Assembly: GCF_006171285.1 (NCBI RefSeq)
Contig: NZ_CP040889.1
Span: forward strand, 806,001-870,000
Length of the DNA stretch: 64,000 nt
Source of the DNA: Leclercia adecarboxylata
GTDB lineage: Bacteria; Pseudomonadota; Gammaproteobacteria; Enterobacterales; Enterobacteriaceae
Reading direction: 5' to 3'
Part shown: piece after piece, positions 51,860 through 61,682 of the stretch
Layout of the letters: each line of letters opens with the position of its first letter
Position numbering within the stretch: position 1 is the stretch's first letter
Made by a program: the position numbers and the translations under genes
Notes under the pieces: model-generated
Databases searched by the model: none
What the model saw: only the letters and a program-made list of their open reading frames with translations
What the model was told of the DNA's origin: nothing

Positions 51860-53350
51860 TCAGCCTTTGTGTCTGGCGAGCTGGCTGGCTTTGTCGCCAG
51901 CGATAATGGCGCCGCTGAACGGTTTACCGTCGATGGCATCGTGGGTACGCAGGGCTTCAGGATGCAGCCAGCGTTGAACGCGGGACGGCATATCAAAGCC
52001 AATCAGCAGGATGACGACGAACGTCAGGCCAAACGACAGCGAGCAGAGCGCGGTGCCCAGATCCAGACGCTGGGCGATAAACGCCCCCAGAACCGGGGCC
52101 AGTGCGCCGCCGAGCGCGCCGACGTTATAGGTAAACCCGAGCCCCGCCGCGCGCTGTTCGGTATCAAAGTAGCCACCGATCAGTTTAGGCAGGATCCCGG
52201 AGATACCCTGGCCAAGCATCTGCTGGAAGAAGAGCAGCAGGCCCAGCACCCAGACGCTGCTGCCGCCAATGGTGAAGACCGGAACGATCAGCAGCTGGGA
52301 GGCCAGCAGGCTACAGACATAGGCCTTGCGCGTGCCCAGCCAGTCGCCAAGGAACCCCCCGGCGCAGCAGCCAGCCGCCGCGCCAAAGCCGCTGAAGAAC
52401 AGCACCTGGGCAACGGTTGCGGGGTCGTAAGCCAGATCGGTTTTCAGATACGTCGGCAGCAGGGCCTGAATCGGCCAGGAGTATAAGAAGGCAAACAGCA
52501 CCACCACCATCAGGGTGACGCCGGTCGGCCAGCGCTTGCCGCTGCTTTGCACCATAAAACTGATGAAGATCCCCGCGCACAGCAGACCGAGAATGGCCAC
52601 AATCGCGGCGCTCTCCAGCTGGCCTGCGAAGCAGAACCACAGCGAAACGGCGGCCACCAGGGTCATGGCGATGTTGATAAACCGGTGTTCGCCGCGATAG
52701 AGAATATCCACCATGGTTTTCACCGGCGTATTGCTCTGCTGCTTCTCTTTCCAGTCTTCCGCCTCCGGGATATTTTTTCGCAGCCAGAGGGCAAACACGA
52801 TTGGCAGAATGCCGATGAAGAACAGCGCCCGCCAGCCCCACTCCGGCACCACCAGGCTGTAAACCTGCGCCGCCACTACCGCGCCCACGGAGAAGCCCGA
52901 GATCAGGAAACCGCTGGCTTTATTACGCAGGTGTTTGGGCCAGCTTTCGATCACGTAGGTGGCGCTGGAGCCATACTCCCCCGCCATCCCCATGCCGATC
53001 ACCAGCCGGGCGATAAACATGGTGGTGTAGCCCTGGGCCAGACCGCAGGCCAGCGTCCCGACGGAAAAGAGAACAATGCTGCTGACCATCGCCAGACGAC
53101 GACCGTAGCGATCCCCCATCGCGCCCAGTACCAGGCCGCCGAACCAGCGGGAGATAAAGGCGGCGGAGATCAGACTTGCGGCGTGCAGGGTGGTCAGGCC
53201 GAATTCGGTTTTTATATCGGTTAAAACAAGGGCGATGAGGACAAAATCAAAACCATCAAGAACATAACCGACCCAGGCGGCAGAAAACGCGCGCCACTGC
53301 TGACGGTTAAGGCAACGATACCACGGGACATTTTGTGTCATTGTATTCAT
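51860..53350 (-). CDS. nanT: Sialic acid transporter NanT
   Basis: A 496-residue major facilitator family symporter with fourteen predicted transmembrane segments, very close to E. coli NanT through its whole length ([71 protein letters not shown]). The internal start MNTMTQN at 53350 matches the E. coli N-terminus. Takes Neu5Ac across the inner membrane. Confidence 0.96.
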   Translation of the reverse strand: MNTMTQNVPWYRCLNRQQWRAFSAAWVGYVLDGFDFVLIALVLTDIKTEFGLTTLHAASLISAAFISRWFGGLVLGAMGDRYGRRLAMVSSIVLFSVGTLACGLAQGYTTMFIARLVIGMGMAGEYGSSATYVIESWPKHLRNKASGFLISGFSVGAVVAAQVYSLVVPEWGWRALFFIGILPIVFALWLRKNIPEAEDWKEKQQSNTPVKTMVDILYRGEHRFINIAMTLVAAVSLWFCFAGQLESAAIVAILGLLCAGIFISFMVQSSGKRWPTGVTLMVVVLFAFLYSWPIQALLPTYLKTDLAYDPATVAQVLFFSGFGAAAGCCAGGFLGDWLGTRKAYVCSLLASQLLIVPVFTIGGSSVWVLGLLLFFQQMLGQGISGILPKLIGGYFDTEQRAAGLGFTYNVGALGGALAPVLGAFIAQRLDLGTALCSLSFGLTFVVILLIGFDMPSRVQRWLHPEALRTHDAIDGKPFSGAIIAGDKASQLARHKG

Positions 53351-53405
53351 GTCAGTCTCCGCAATGGGTAAACCCATACGCTGTTTTGTAGGATACAGCT
53401 TCAGT

Positions 53406-53427
53406 GATGCCGGGTATGCCCGGCATC
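53406..53427. repeat. REP-like palindrome between nanA and nanT
   Basis: GATGCCGGG and CCCGGCATC form a perfect nine-bp stem with a four-base loop, flanked by CCGG. This is the form of an enterobacterial REP element. In the nanA-nanT spacer it may stabilise the upstream nanA message or limit readthrough. Confidence 0.75.
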
Positions 53428-53437
53428 CGGCGTTGTC

Positions 53438-54337
53438 TTATTGTTGTTCTTGTTCCTGCTGGAGCAGCTGCGCTAACGCCCGCAGCTCAGGCAGGTACTT
53501 CTCATCCACAGGGGAAAACGGCTTGCGGCACAGCGGAACATCAATCACGTCCATATAGTGCAGCACCGTTTTCAGGCCACGGAACACGCCCACTTTGATC
53601 AGCAGGTCGATGACCTCGTTACATTTTGTCTGCAGCGCGCTGGCGGTGGCGATATCCCCCTCCTTCAGCGCTTTAACGATCCCCTGATAGCGCCAGCCCA
53701 TGATGTTATAGGTGCTGCCGATCCCGCCATCCGCGCCCGCAAGCAGGCCGGAGGCGAAGATCTCATCGTAACCGTTGTACAGCACCAGATCCGGATGCGC
53801 CCGGCGGATCTGCTCCATCTGGAAAAGATCGCCGGAAGTCTGCTTCAGCGCGCCGACGCCCGGCAGGGTCACCAGGGTGTTGATCTGATCGAGCGAGAGC
53901 TTGACCCCGCTCAGGGCCGGAATGTTGTACACCACCATCGGCAATCCATCCGCCGAATCAATAATTCCCCGGTAGTGATCGCAATGCTCTTCAAAGCTGA
54001 ACGGATAGTAGAACGGCGTGACGGCAGAGACGGCGTCATAGCCAAAACGGCTGGCGACCTGGGCCAGCTGCTGGCTCTCATGGGTGCTGACGGTGCCGAC
54101 ATGGGCAATCAGGGTCACTTTGCCTTTGGCCTCTTCGGCGACAATCTCCAGCACTTCCTGACGTTCGGCACTGTTCTGCACAAAGGCTTCACCGGTGGAG
54201 CCCCCGACATACAGGCCGTCTATCCCCTGAGCGATGTTGAACCGTACCAGCTGGCGCAGGCTTTGCGTATCCAGCTTCTGCTGGCGATCGAAGGGGGTAA
54301 GAAGCGCGGGCATAACCCCTTTAAGCGTGACGGACAT
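53438..54337 (-). CDS. nanA: N-acetylneuraminate lyase
   Basis: A 299-residue class I aldolase of the DHDPS family, splitting Neu5Ac to ManNAc and pyruvate. Schiff-base Lys165 (GALKQTSGD) and Tyr137 (VVYNIP) are in place, as is GGSTGE at residues 46-51 binding the carboxylate. First gene of the nan operon, with a NanR operator just upstream. Confidence 0.96.
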   Translation of the reverse strand: MSVTLKGVMPALLTPFDRQQKLDTQSLRQLVRFNIAQGIDGLYVGGSTGEAFVQNSAERQEVLEIVAEEAKGKVTLIAHVGTVSTHESQQLAQVASRFGYDAVSAVTPFYYPFSFEEHCDHYRGIIDSADGLPMVVYNIPALSGVKLSLDQINTLVTLPGVGALKQTSGDLFQMEQIRRAHPDLVLYNGYDEIFASGLLAGADGGIGSTYNIMGWRYQGIVKALKEGDIATASALQTKCNEVIDLLIKVGVFRGLKTVLHYMDVIDVPLCRKPFSPVDEKYLPELRALAQLLQQEQEQQ

Positions 54338-54373
54338 AGATACCTCGAATGTGTTGTGATGACGTTTTAACGG

Positions 54374-54397
54374 TAGACCTTTATACCTGTTATACCA
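54374..54397 (-). promoter_or_regulatory. NanR operator upstream of nanA
   Basis: Minus strand TGGTATA-AC-AGGTATA-A-AGGTCTA: three GGTATA-type direct repeats, the last with one change, nearly the same as the E. coli nanA operator. Repression by NanR and relief by sialic acid is the expected control. Confidence 0.9.
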
Positions 54398-54461
54398 GAC
54401 AGATTAAAAACAGCGCGATCGAAATGCGCGGAACGCGATCTACTTCACTAAACGATCGAGG

Positions 54462-55247
54462 TTATTTACGGCGCTTTTTGCCCTGCTCGAAGGCGTGCCA
54501 GGTGGCAAAAACGCTGGTGAGGTGGGCCTGTAACGCCTGTTCAGCGGCATCGGGATCGCGGCTGCGGATGGCGTTAAAGATGGCGATATGTTGTTGATAG
54601 CTGGTGTTATTGTGCTCGTGCAGCGCCTGCTCAGGTACGGCAGGACGGGCGGCGATCAGCCAGTCGATCAGCGCCACGTGGATCGACATAAAAATAGGGT
54701 TGTTGGGGATCTCCGCCAGCACGCGGTGAAACTCCACGTCGGAGCGGATAAACAGGGCATTGTCATCCAGCGACTGGCTGTTCAGCTCCAGCGCTTTTTC
54801 CAGCAGGGCAATCTGTTCATCGCTGGCATGCTGGGCGGCGTGGCGCACCAGGCTGGATTCAAAGAACAGGCGCAGCTGCTCAAAATGGGCAATCCCGCCC
54901 GGATGGGCGAGAAAATCTTTCGCCATACCGGAGAGTTCGCTGATGATGGTATCCGCAGACGGACGCGAAATACGGGCGCGCTCGCCGTTCTGGATCTGCA
55001 CCAGCCCTTTACGCTTTAACGCCGCCAGCGCTTCGCGCACCGAAGGCCGCCCGACGTTGAAAAAGGCCATCAGTTCGCGTTCGGAAGGCAGCTGCTCCCC
55101 TTCGGCGAACTCGCGGCGGCGGATCATCTGCTCCAGCTCTTCTTCCACCATCTCGGACAATTTTTTGCGCGCCAGCGGGCGGCGACGCAAGGTGCGCCCA
55201 ATGGTCTCAGAGGAGATTTCTGTCTGTTTTTCGCTGGAAAGAGTCAT
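54462..55247 (-). CDS. nanR: Sialic acid regulator NanR
   Basis: A 261-residue FadR-type GntR repressor. [62 protein letters not shown] gives the DNA-binding domain; the C-terminal helical FCD domain binds Neu5Ac. Its own gene precedes nanA in the same direction. Confidence 0.95.
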   Translation of the reverse strand: MTLSSEKQTEISSETIGRTLRRRPLARKKLSEMVEEELEQMIRRREFAEGEQLPSERELMAFFNVGRPSVREALAALKRKGLVQIQNGERARISRPSADTIISELSGMAKDFLAHPGGIAHFEQLRLFFESSLVRHAAQHASDEQIALLEKALELNSQSLDDNALFIRSDVEFHRVLAEIPNNPIFMSIHVALIDWLIAARPAVPEQALHEHNNTSYQQHIAIFNAIRSRDPDAAEQALQAHLTSVFATWHAFEQGKKRRK

Positions 55248-56203
55248 AGACGTTACATCGTAAGAAGTTGAGTTAAGGAGTTCTTTATCATACCACAGGC
55301 GTTTGTGCCAGGTGTTATGGGTTACGCAGGCGGCGGGGATAACTGTAGTGCAGACATCGACTTATATAGCGCTGGGCCCGGGAATATTGCCAATGGTATA
55401 ATATCGGAATAATTCTCAATTGCAGATATTACTCTTTTTAAATATCGCCCTCGCCATTTAAAGATTATTAAACTTGACCAGGCGTTCAAATATTACTTCG
55501 CAGAGTAATATTGTTTCCCAACCGAAAAATTTAAAATAAATTTGCACGCTAAATAGCCCCAGGTTTTTTAAAGCCGAATAAAAAAAGAATTTCTGAAATA
55601 TAGACAGCAAGAATAAAGATGTACAACTCCGCGCAACCGGTTTCAACGGTGCGCACTCGCACGCCCGTTGTCGCGCCGGGCATGACAGCTTTTTTAATAA
55701 GCAGGCGAAGCAATGTAAATGCCCCTGCGCTGCCTCTTAAATAAATTTAACAACGGCAACAACGGGGTAGAAAAATAATAAACAAACTTTCAGGCGCTCA
55801 TAAAAAAGTATTATTGTCGGAAGATAAAGACATTCCATAGTTATCTCCATAGCGGGACTGTAACATGTGATAACACTTTTACACATCCGTTAAGCCACGC
55901 TAAAACATTGTCATCTCTGTGACCCTAACCCTTTGAATATCTCTGCATATTCTAAGCGCCGAGTCCGTTAGTGATTTTATTTATCTCTCCGCGGGAGGGA
56001 TAAATAAACTTACCCAAAATTCTTTCCCGACCACCCAGAAATATTGGGCGAAAGCGTATTGTCATTAACGACTTAACACGGAGCACATTAATGCCATCGC
56101 AAACATAAAAATCAATCCCGTACGACCCGGCGCATTCTTTTCGCACAATTTTTAAACAGCGAAAACGAATGATGATAGCGATCCAAGCTTGAGGTAATTA
56201 TTT
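55248..56203. other. AT-rich 956-bp leader before the RTX peroxidase gene
   Basis: No protein gene is supported here; the short frames in it have no ribosome sites or recognisable products. Base composition is clearly more AT-rich than the flanking genes. It contains a TATAAT-like box near 55396, a strong hairpin at 55976-56008 and several poly-A/T tracts suited to H-NS binding. It probably holds the promoter and a long 5' leader of the RTX gene. Confidence 0.6.
55976..56008. repeat. 15-bp inverted repeat upstream of the RTX gene
   Basis: TTTATTTATCTCTCC and GGAGGGATAAATAAA pair with one mismatch around a three-base loop. No T-run follows on either strand, so an operator or leader hairpin is more likely than a terminator. 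It lies about 200 bp before the start codon. Confidence 0.6.
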
Positions 56204-59200
56204 ATGGCCGAACAATATGATTTTACTGTCACGCTGCATGACCTCGAATTTATTCTGAAGCAGATCAAGATCTCCGAATCGGCCACCAAAGCCGACGGGA
56301 CGATCGACGGCGACGCGCTGCGTGATGCGGTGGGCGACCCGCTTCTCCCCTACGGCATACGTACCGTCGACGGCTCCTGGAACAACCTGATCCCCGGCCA
56401 GGAGATGTACGGCTCAGCCGACCAGAATATGCCAAGGCTGGTGCCGCTGGATCTGGAGGCGATTAAAAACGACCCCGAGCTGGCTAAATACCTGACCGCC
56501 TCCGGCCCGAACAGCATGGTGACGGACTCCGACCCGCGCACCATCAGTAATATTATCTCCGACCAGACCGCCAGTAACCCGGCGGCGGTCGAGGCGGCGG
56601 AAGGGCTGAAAGACGCCCCCGGCGGCGGCACCAGCGAGAACGGCAGCCTGTCGATCCCTAACCTCTCCCCGGACGTTGGCCTCTCTCCGGCCTTTAACGG
56701 CTGGATGACCTTCTTCGGCCAGTTCTTCGACCACGGTCTGGATCTGATCCCCAAAGAGGGCAACGGGATCGTGTTTATCCCGCTGATGCCTGACGATCCG
56801 CTGTATGTCCCCGGCTCCCCGACCAACTTCATGCTCCTCACCCGGGCGAAGGTGGACGCCACCCACAACACCGTGAACACCACCACCCCGTGGATCGACC
56901 AGAACCAGACCTACACCTCCCATCCGTCGCACCAGATCTTCCTGCGCGAATACACCTTCATCGATGGCAAACCGGAGCCAACCGGTCATCTGCTGGATGG
57001 CGTACACGGGATGGCTACCTGGGGTGAAGTCAAAGCGCATGCCCTGCAGTTCCTCGGCATTCAGCTGACCGATGCGGATATCTTCAACGTGCCGCTGCTG
57101 GCTACCGACCGCTACGGCAACCTGATGCTCAGCGCCAGCGGCAAGGTGCAGATCGTTACCGCTCACGGGCTGGTGGAGGCCGACGGCGGACGCCTGCCGC
57201 CGGACACGCTGCGTACCGGCCACGCCTTCCTCGATGATATTGCCCATACCGCGGTGCCAAAACTGGACGCCAACGGCAATCTGCTGGCCGATACCAATGA
57301 TGTGATCGGCGGCGCACCGGAAGCGGGCACCTACGATAACGAGCTGCTCGATCGCCACTTCATCACCGGCGACGGTCGCGGCAACGAGAACATCGGCCTG
57401 ACCGCCGTCCACTCGGTGTTCCACGACGAACATAACCGCCTGGTGGAGCAGTACAAAGCCACTATTCTCGGGTCAGGCGATATCAGCGTGATCAACCAGT
57501 GGCTGATGCCAAACCATCAGATCACCGAGATCCCGGCGGATACCAGCACCCTGGTGTGGAACGGCGAATACCTGTTCCAGGCCGGTCGCTTCACCACCGA
57601 GATGGAATACCAGCACCTGGTCTTCGAAGAGTTCGCCCGTACCGTCCAGCCGGCGGTCGACCCGTTCGTCTTCTCGAACACCGCCGACATCAACCCGGCG
57701 ATCTTCGCGGAGTTCGCCCACGTGGTGTACCGCTTCGGCCACTCGATGCTCACCGAGACCGTGGATCGCACCACCTTTGACATGCAGAGCGACGACCTCG
57801 GGCTGATCCAGGCCTTCCTCAATCCGCTGGCCTTCGATAACAACGGATCGCTGGATAATCAGGCGGCCATCGGGGCCATCGTGCGCGGCATGACCCGTCA
57901 GGTGGGGAACGAGATCGACGAGTTCCTGACCGGGGCGCTGCGTAACAACCTGGTCGGCCTGCCGCTGGATCTGGGGGCACTTAACATCGCCCGCGGCCGC
58001 GACACCTTCATGCCGACCCTCAACCAGGCCCGGGAACAGTTCTTCACCCTCACCGGCAACAGCGAGCTGAAACCCTATGAGAGCTGGGCAGATTTCGCCG
58101 CGAACCTGAAAAACACCGCCTCGATCCTCAACTTTATGGCCGCCTACGGCCAGCATCAGCTGATCCTCAATGCCACGACCATCGCCGAAAAACGGGCTGC
58201 GGTTGAGTTCCTGCTGTTTGGCCCGGCCGATGACGCCACCCGCGCCGATGCCTTTGATTTCTTCAACAGCACCGGGGCGTGGGCGACCAAAGAGTCCGGC
58301 CTGAACATGGTCGACTTCTGGATTGGCGGCCTGGCGGAACGGAAAATGGAGTTCGGCGGCATGCTCGGCTCCACCTTCAACTTCGTCTTTGAGACGCAGA
58401 TGGAGATGCTGCAGGACGGCGACCGCTTCTACTACCTGAGCCGTACTCAGGGGCTGAACATGCTCAACCAGCTGGAGGCCAACTCGTTTGCCGCGCTGGT
58501 GATGCGTAACAGCGACCTCGGCGACGAAGGCTCGTCCCACGTCCATGCAAAACTGTTCATGACCCCGGACCATGTCCTGGAGGTGAACACCGGAGTGCAG
58601 CTCGGCGCCGATCCAAAATGGGGTAACGCGCTCAAGGATCTGCTCACCCCGCTGGTGATACGTAAAGCGGCCGGGGCGGATGTTGACGGCGACGGCAAAG
58701 CGGACGGGGCCTACCTCAAATACTCCGGTCCCGGCCATGTGGTGCTCGGCGGCTCGGCCGGGAACGACACCTTAATCGGCGGCCTGGGCATCGACAGCCT
58801 GTGGGGTGACGGCGGCAACGACCGTCTCGACGGCGGCGACGAAGCCGATACCGTTCACGGCGGCGACGGGGACGACATCATCACCGACACCGGGACACCG
58901 GTGGGCGGCGCTGACTTCCTGCACGGCGATGCCGGGAACGACGTCATCTTCTCCGGCAACGGTAACGACCTGAGCTTCGGCGGCAGCGGTCAGGACTTTA
59001 TTGTCGTCGGCGAAGACGCGCAGGAGGTGTTCGGCGGGCTGGATAATGACTTCATCCTCGGCGGCTCCGGCGGCGACGCGCTGCTGGGCAACGAAGGCGA
59101 TGACTGGATCGAAGGCGGCGACGGCTTTGACTCCCTGACGGGCGAAAACTCCGAGCTGTTCTTTAACAGCACCATCGTCGGCCACGACGTGCTGAACGGT

Positions 59201-61630
59201 CAGGGCAACGACACCGACTACGACGGCGAAGCGGGCGACGACATCATGGTGCAGGGCGCTGGCATCCAGCGTAACAACGGTATGGCGGGCTTTGACTGGG
59301 CGATCCACAAGGGCGACGTGGTGGGGGCCAACTCTGACCTTGGCATCCCGATCTTCGTTAACCAGCAGGAGTTTATCCTGCGCGATCGCTTCGACCTGGT
59401 GGAAGGCCTCTCCGGCTGGAAGTTTGACGACGTGCTCACCGGCACCGACCAGCCTGTGGGTACCGCGCCGGTGCAGGGCACCCCGCTCTCCAACAACCTC
59501 ACCCTGGAAGGTGTCGCCCGCATCAACGGGCTGGATAAGGTGGTCGGCAGCACTCTCATCAACGGGGCCGTGGATGGCGTGGTGCTGAACCCGGACAACG
59601 GGGCGGACATCCTGCTTGGCGGCGGCGGCAGCGACCGCATCATGGGTAAAGCGGGTGATGACATCATCGATGGCGACGCCTGGCTGAACGTGCGGATCGA
59701 AGTCAGAGACAAACTGGATCCGACCAAAGTGATTAAAAGCGTCGACAGCATGAACGAGCTCAAAGCCGAGATGCTGAATGGCACCCTTAATCCGGGCCAG
59801 CTGCACATCGTGCGTGAGATCCTCTATGACGGCAACAAGGGCGAAACCGACGTGGCGCTCTACCGCGACGTGAACGGTAACTACAACTTTACCCGCAACG
59901 TCGACGGCAGCCTGACGGTCAACCATGCCACCGTTTCAGCCAACCTGCCGCTGGGTGACGGCACCGACCGCCTGCTCAATATCGAGCAGCTGGAGTTTGG
60001 CGATGGCGTGAAGCTGAAAGTGGCCGCGGAAAAAGCCACCGGTAACGTCAACATCAGCAGCCAGGCGCCGGGCGTGGGCGATCTGCTGCGCGTCAACACC
60101 GTGGACCTGCTGGATGCCAACGGTCTGGCGGACAACCTCCCCATCACCTACACCTGGCAGGCGCTGATTAACGGAGAGTGGCGCGACCAGGCCACCGGCA
60201 CCGAGTTCCGGGTGGGCAACGGTCTGGCCGGACGGCAGCTGCGGGTCACCGCCAGCTTCACCGACCGGATGGGCGATGCGGAATCCCTGGTATCGGCGGT
60301 GACAAGCGCAGTAGGCCCTCGCGATCAACCGACCCAGGGCGTGCCGGTGATCAGCGACCTGACCCCAACCCGCACCCTGGCCCTGACGGCTGACGTGTCG
60401 GGCATTACCGATGGCGACGGCCTGACCAACGGCAACAACTTCCGCTACCAGTGGCAGGTGAGTCTCGGTCTGGGCTTCGTCAACATTGCCGGGGCAACGG
60501 CCGCCACCTACACCCCAACCCAGGCGATGGTGGAGCAGCGGCTGCGGGTGATCGTCACCGTCACCGACGATGAAGGCAACCCGTCCGTCACCCTCACCTC
60601 CGCCCCAACCCAGGCGGTCGGCAACATGCTGGTCGGCACCAACGGCGCGAACACCCTGTTCGGTACCGCGGGCAGCGACTACATCGACGGCGGCGCGGGC
60701 AACGACACCCTGTTCGGGCTGGCGGGCGACGACGTGCTGATTGGCGGCACCGGCAACGACGCCCTGGACGGCGGCGCGGGTGCCGACCAGATGACCGGCG
60801 GCGTCGGGAACGACACCTACTACGTGGATGATGCGGGTGACGTGATTATCGAGGGCGTCAACGAAGGGACCGACAGCGTCAACGTGACCGCCGCCAGCTA
60901 CGTGATGGGCAATAACCTGGAAAACCTGACCTACACCGGGACAGGCAACTTCAACGGCACCGGTAACGCACTGGCTAACACCATGACGGGCGGCAGAGGG
61001 AACGACACCCTGAACGGGATGGATGGCGACGACACGCTGTTCGGCCTGGCCGGTAACGACACCCTGATTGGCGGCAACGGTAACGACGGCATTGACGGCG
61101 GCCAGGGTGCCGACGCCATGACCGGCGGTCTGGGGAACGACACCTACACCGTGGACAACGCGGGCGATACGGTCGTTGAGGGGGCAAACGGCGGCAACGA
61201 TGCCGTGAGAACCACCCTGACGACCTACACCCTGGCGGAAAACGTGGAAGTGCTCTCCTTTACCGGCATCGGCGGCTTCAACGCCACCGGTAACGCCCAG
61301 GCGAACACCATCACCGGCGGCACCGGCGTAGACCGGATCAACGGTGGAGGCGGGAACGACACCCTGACCGGTAACGGCGGCAACGACGTCTTTGCCTTCG
61401 GCGCCAGCTTCGGGCAGGACGTGATTACCGACTTCGACAGCAACGCCGCAGGGGGCCAGGACTTCATTAACCTGGCAGGAAGAGGCCTGACGGCGGGCAA
61501 TTACCTGAACAGCATCTCGGTAACGGCCAGCGGTACGTCGACGGTCCTGAACTTCGCCAGCGGGGAGCGGATCACCTTAATGAACACCACGGTGAGTGCG
61601 ATAACGGCAACGGACTTCCAGTTCAGTTAA
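56204..61630 (+). CDS. RTX haem peroxidase (animal-type, type I secreted)
   Basis: An 1808-residue secreted protein without signal peptide. Residues about 100-680 form an animal-type haem peroxidase domain: distal Gln173, Asp176, His177 in FFGQFFDHG; Arg392 and Glu395 in the RxxE motif before LTAVHSVFHDEHNRL; proximal His513 in YRFGHS; Asn594 in LNIARGRD. All catalytic positions are conserved. RTX calcium repeats (GGxGxDxLx) lie at about 847-980 and 1130-1160, two Ig-like units at about 1285-1475, then a C-terminal RTX block with a 109-residue tandem repeat. The chain ends in a hydrophobic DFQFS, a usual type I secretion tail. The next two genes encode the exporter. A GAGG site precedes the ATG. 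Likely an extracellular peroxidase; substrate unknown. Confidence 0.93.
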   Translation: MAEQYDFTVTLHDLEFILKQIKISESATKADGTIDGDALRDAVGDPLLPYGIRTVDGSWNNLIPGQEMYGSADQNMPRLVPLDLEAIKNDPELAKYLTASGPNSMVTDSDPRTISNIISDQTASNPAAVEAAEGLKDAPGGGTSENGSLSIPNLSPDVGLSPAFNGWMTFFGQFFDHGLDLIPKEGNGIVFIPLMPDDPLYVPGSPTNFMLLTRAKVDATHNTVNTTTPWIDQNQTYTSHPSHQIFLREYTFIDGKPEPTGHLLDGVHGMATWGEVKAHALQFLGIQLTDADIFNVPLLATDRYGNLMLSASGKVQIVTAHGLVEADGGRLPPDTLRTGHAFLDDIAHTAVPKLDANGNLLADTNDVIGGAPEAGTYDNELLDRHFITGDGRGNENIGLTAVHSVFHDEHNRLVEQYKATILGSGDISVINQWLMPNHQITEIPADTSTLVWNGEYLFQAGRFTTEMEYQHLVFEEFARTVQPAVDPFVFSNTADINPAIFAEFAHVVYRFGHSMLTETVDRTTFDMQSDDLGLIQAFLNPLAFDNNGSLDNQAAIGAIVRGMTRQVGNEIDEFLTGALRNNLVGLPLDLGALNIARGRDTFMPTLNQAREQFFTLTGNSELKPYESWADFAANLKNTASILNFMAAYGQHQLILNATTIAEKRAAVEFLLFGPADDATRADAFDFFNSTGAWATKESGLNMVDFWIGGLAERKMEFGGMLGSTFNFVFETQMEMLQDGDRFYYLSRTQGLNMLNQLEANSFAALVMRNSDLGDEGSSHVHAKLFMTPDHVLEVNTGVQLGADPKWGNALKDLLTPLVIRKAAGADVDGDGKADGAYLKYSGPGHVVLGGSAGNDTLIGGLGIDSLWGDGGNDRLDGGDEADTVHGGDGDDIITDTGTPVGGADFLHGDAGNDVIFSGNGNDLSFGGSGQDFIVVGEDAQEVFGGLDNDFILGGSGGDALLGNEGDDWIEGGDGFDSLTGENSELFFNSTIVGHDVLNGQGNDTDYDGEAGDDIMVQGAGIQRNNGMAGFDWAIHKGDVVGANSDLGIPIFVNQQEFILRDRFDLVEGLSGWKFDDVLTGTDQPVGTAPVQGTPLSNNLTLEGVARINGLDKVVGSTLINGAVDGVVLNPDNGADILLGGGGSDRIMGKAGDDIIDGDAWLNVRIEVRDKLDPTKVIKSVDSMNELKAEMLNGTLNPGQLHIVREILYDGNKGETDVALYRDVNGNYNFTRNVDGSLTVNHATVSANLPLGDGTDRLLNIEQLEFGDGVKLKVAAEKATGNVNISSQAPGVGDLLRVNTVDLLDANGLADNLPITYTWQALINGEWRDQATGTEFRVGNGLAGRQLRVTASFTDRMGDAESLVSAVTSAVGPRDQPTQGVPVISDLTPTRTLALTADVSGITDGDGLTNGNNFRYQWQVSLGLGFVNIAGATAATYTPTQAMVEQRLRVIVTVTDDEGNPSVTLTSAPTQAVGNMLVGTNGANTLFGTAGSDYIDGGAGNDTLFGLAGDDVLIGGTGNDALDGGAGADQMTGGVGNDTYYVDDAGDVIIEGVNEGTDSVNVTAASYVMGNNLENLTYTGTGNFNGTGNALANTMTGGRGNDTLNGMDGDDTLFGLAGNDTLIGGNGNDGIDGGQGADAMTGGLGNDTYTVDNAGDTVVEGANGGNDAVRTTLTTYTLAENVEVLSFTGIGGFNATGNAQANTITGGTGVDRINGGGGNDTLTGNGGNDVFAFGASFGQDVITDFDSNAAGGQDFINLAGRGLTAGNYLNSISVTASGTSTVLNFASGERITLMNTTVSAITATDFQFS
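60701..61354 (+). repeat. Tandem 327-bp repeat in the RTX gene
   Basis: Two in-frame units of 109 codons, 60701-61027 and 61028-61354. Each has RTX nonapeptides, then GNDTY.VD.AGD...EG.N.G.D.V and a non-RTX part ending in TGxGxFNxTGNAxANT. A recent internal duplication is likely from the similarity along the whole unit. Confidence 0.8.
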
Positions 61631-61682
61631 CGCACAGCGTAAACCCATAACAAGACCTCATTGATGTAATAAGGAGCACCCT

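Noticed and set aside
55855..55890. CRP-like site ATGTGATAACACTTTTACACAT upstream of the RTX gene
   Set aside because: The second half and spacing do not fit TGTGA-N6-TCACA.
55458..56146. Short minus-strand frames in the leader before the RTX gene
   Set aside because: 60-odd codons each, no ribosome sites, biased composition typical of AT-rich non-coding DNA.
57473..59926. Long minus-strand frames (421 and 384 codons) opposite the RTX peroxidase
   Set aside because: They mirror the strong codon bias and the repeats of the RTX gene; translations are low-complexity and unlike any family.
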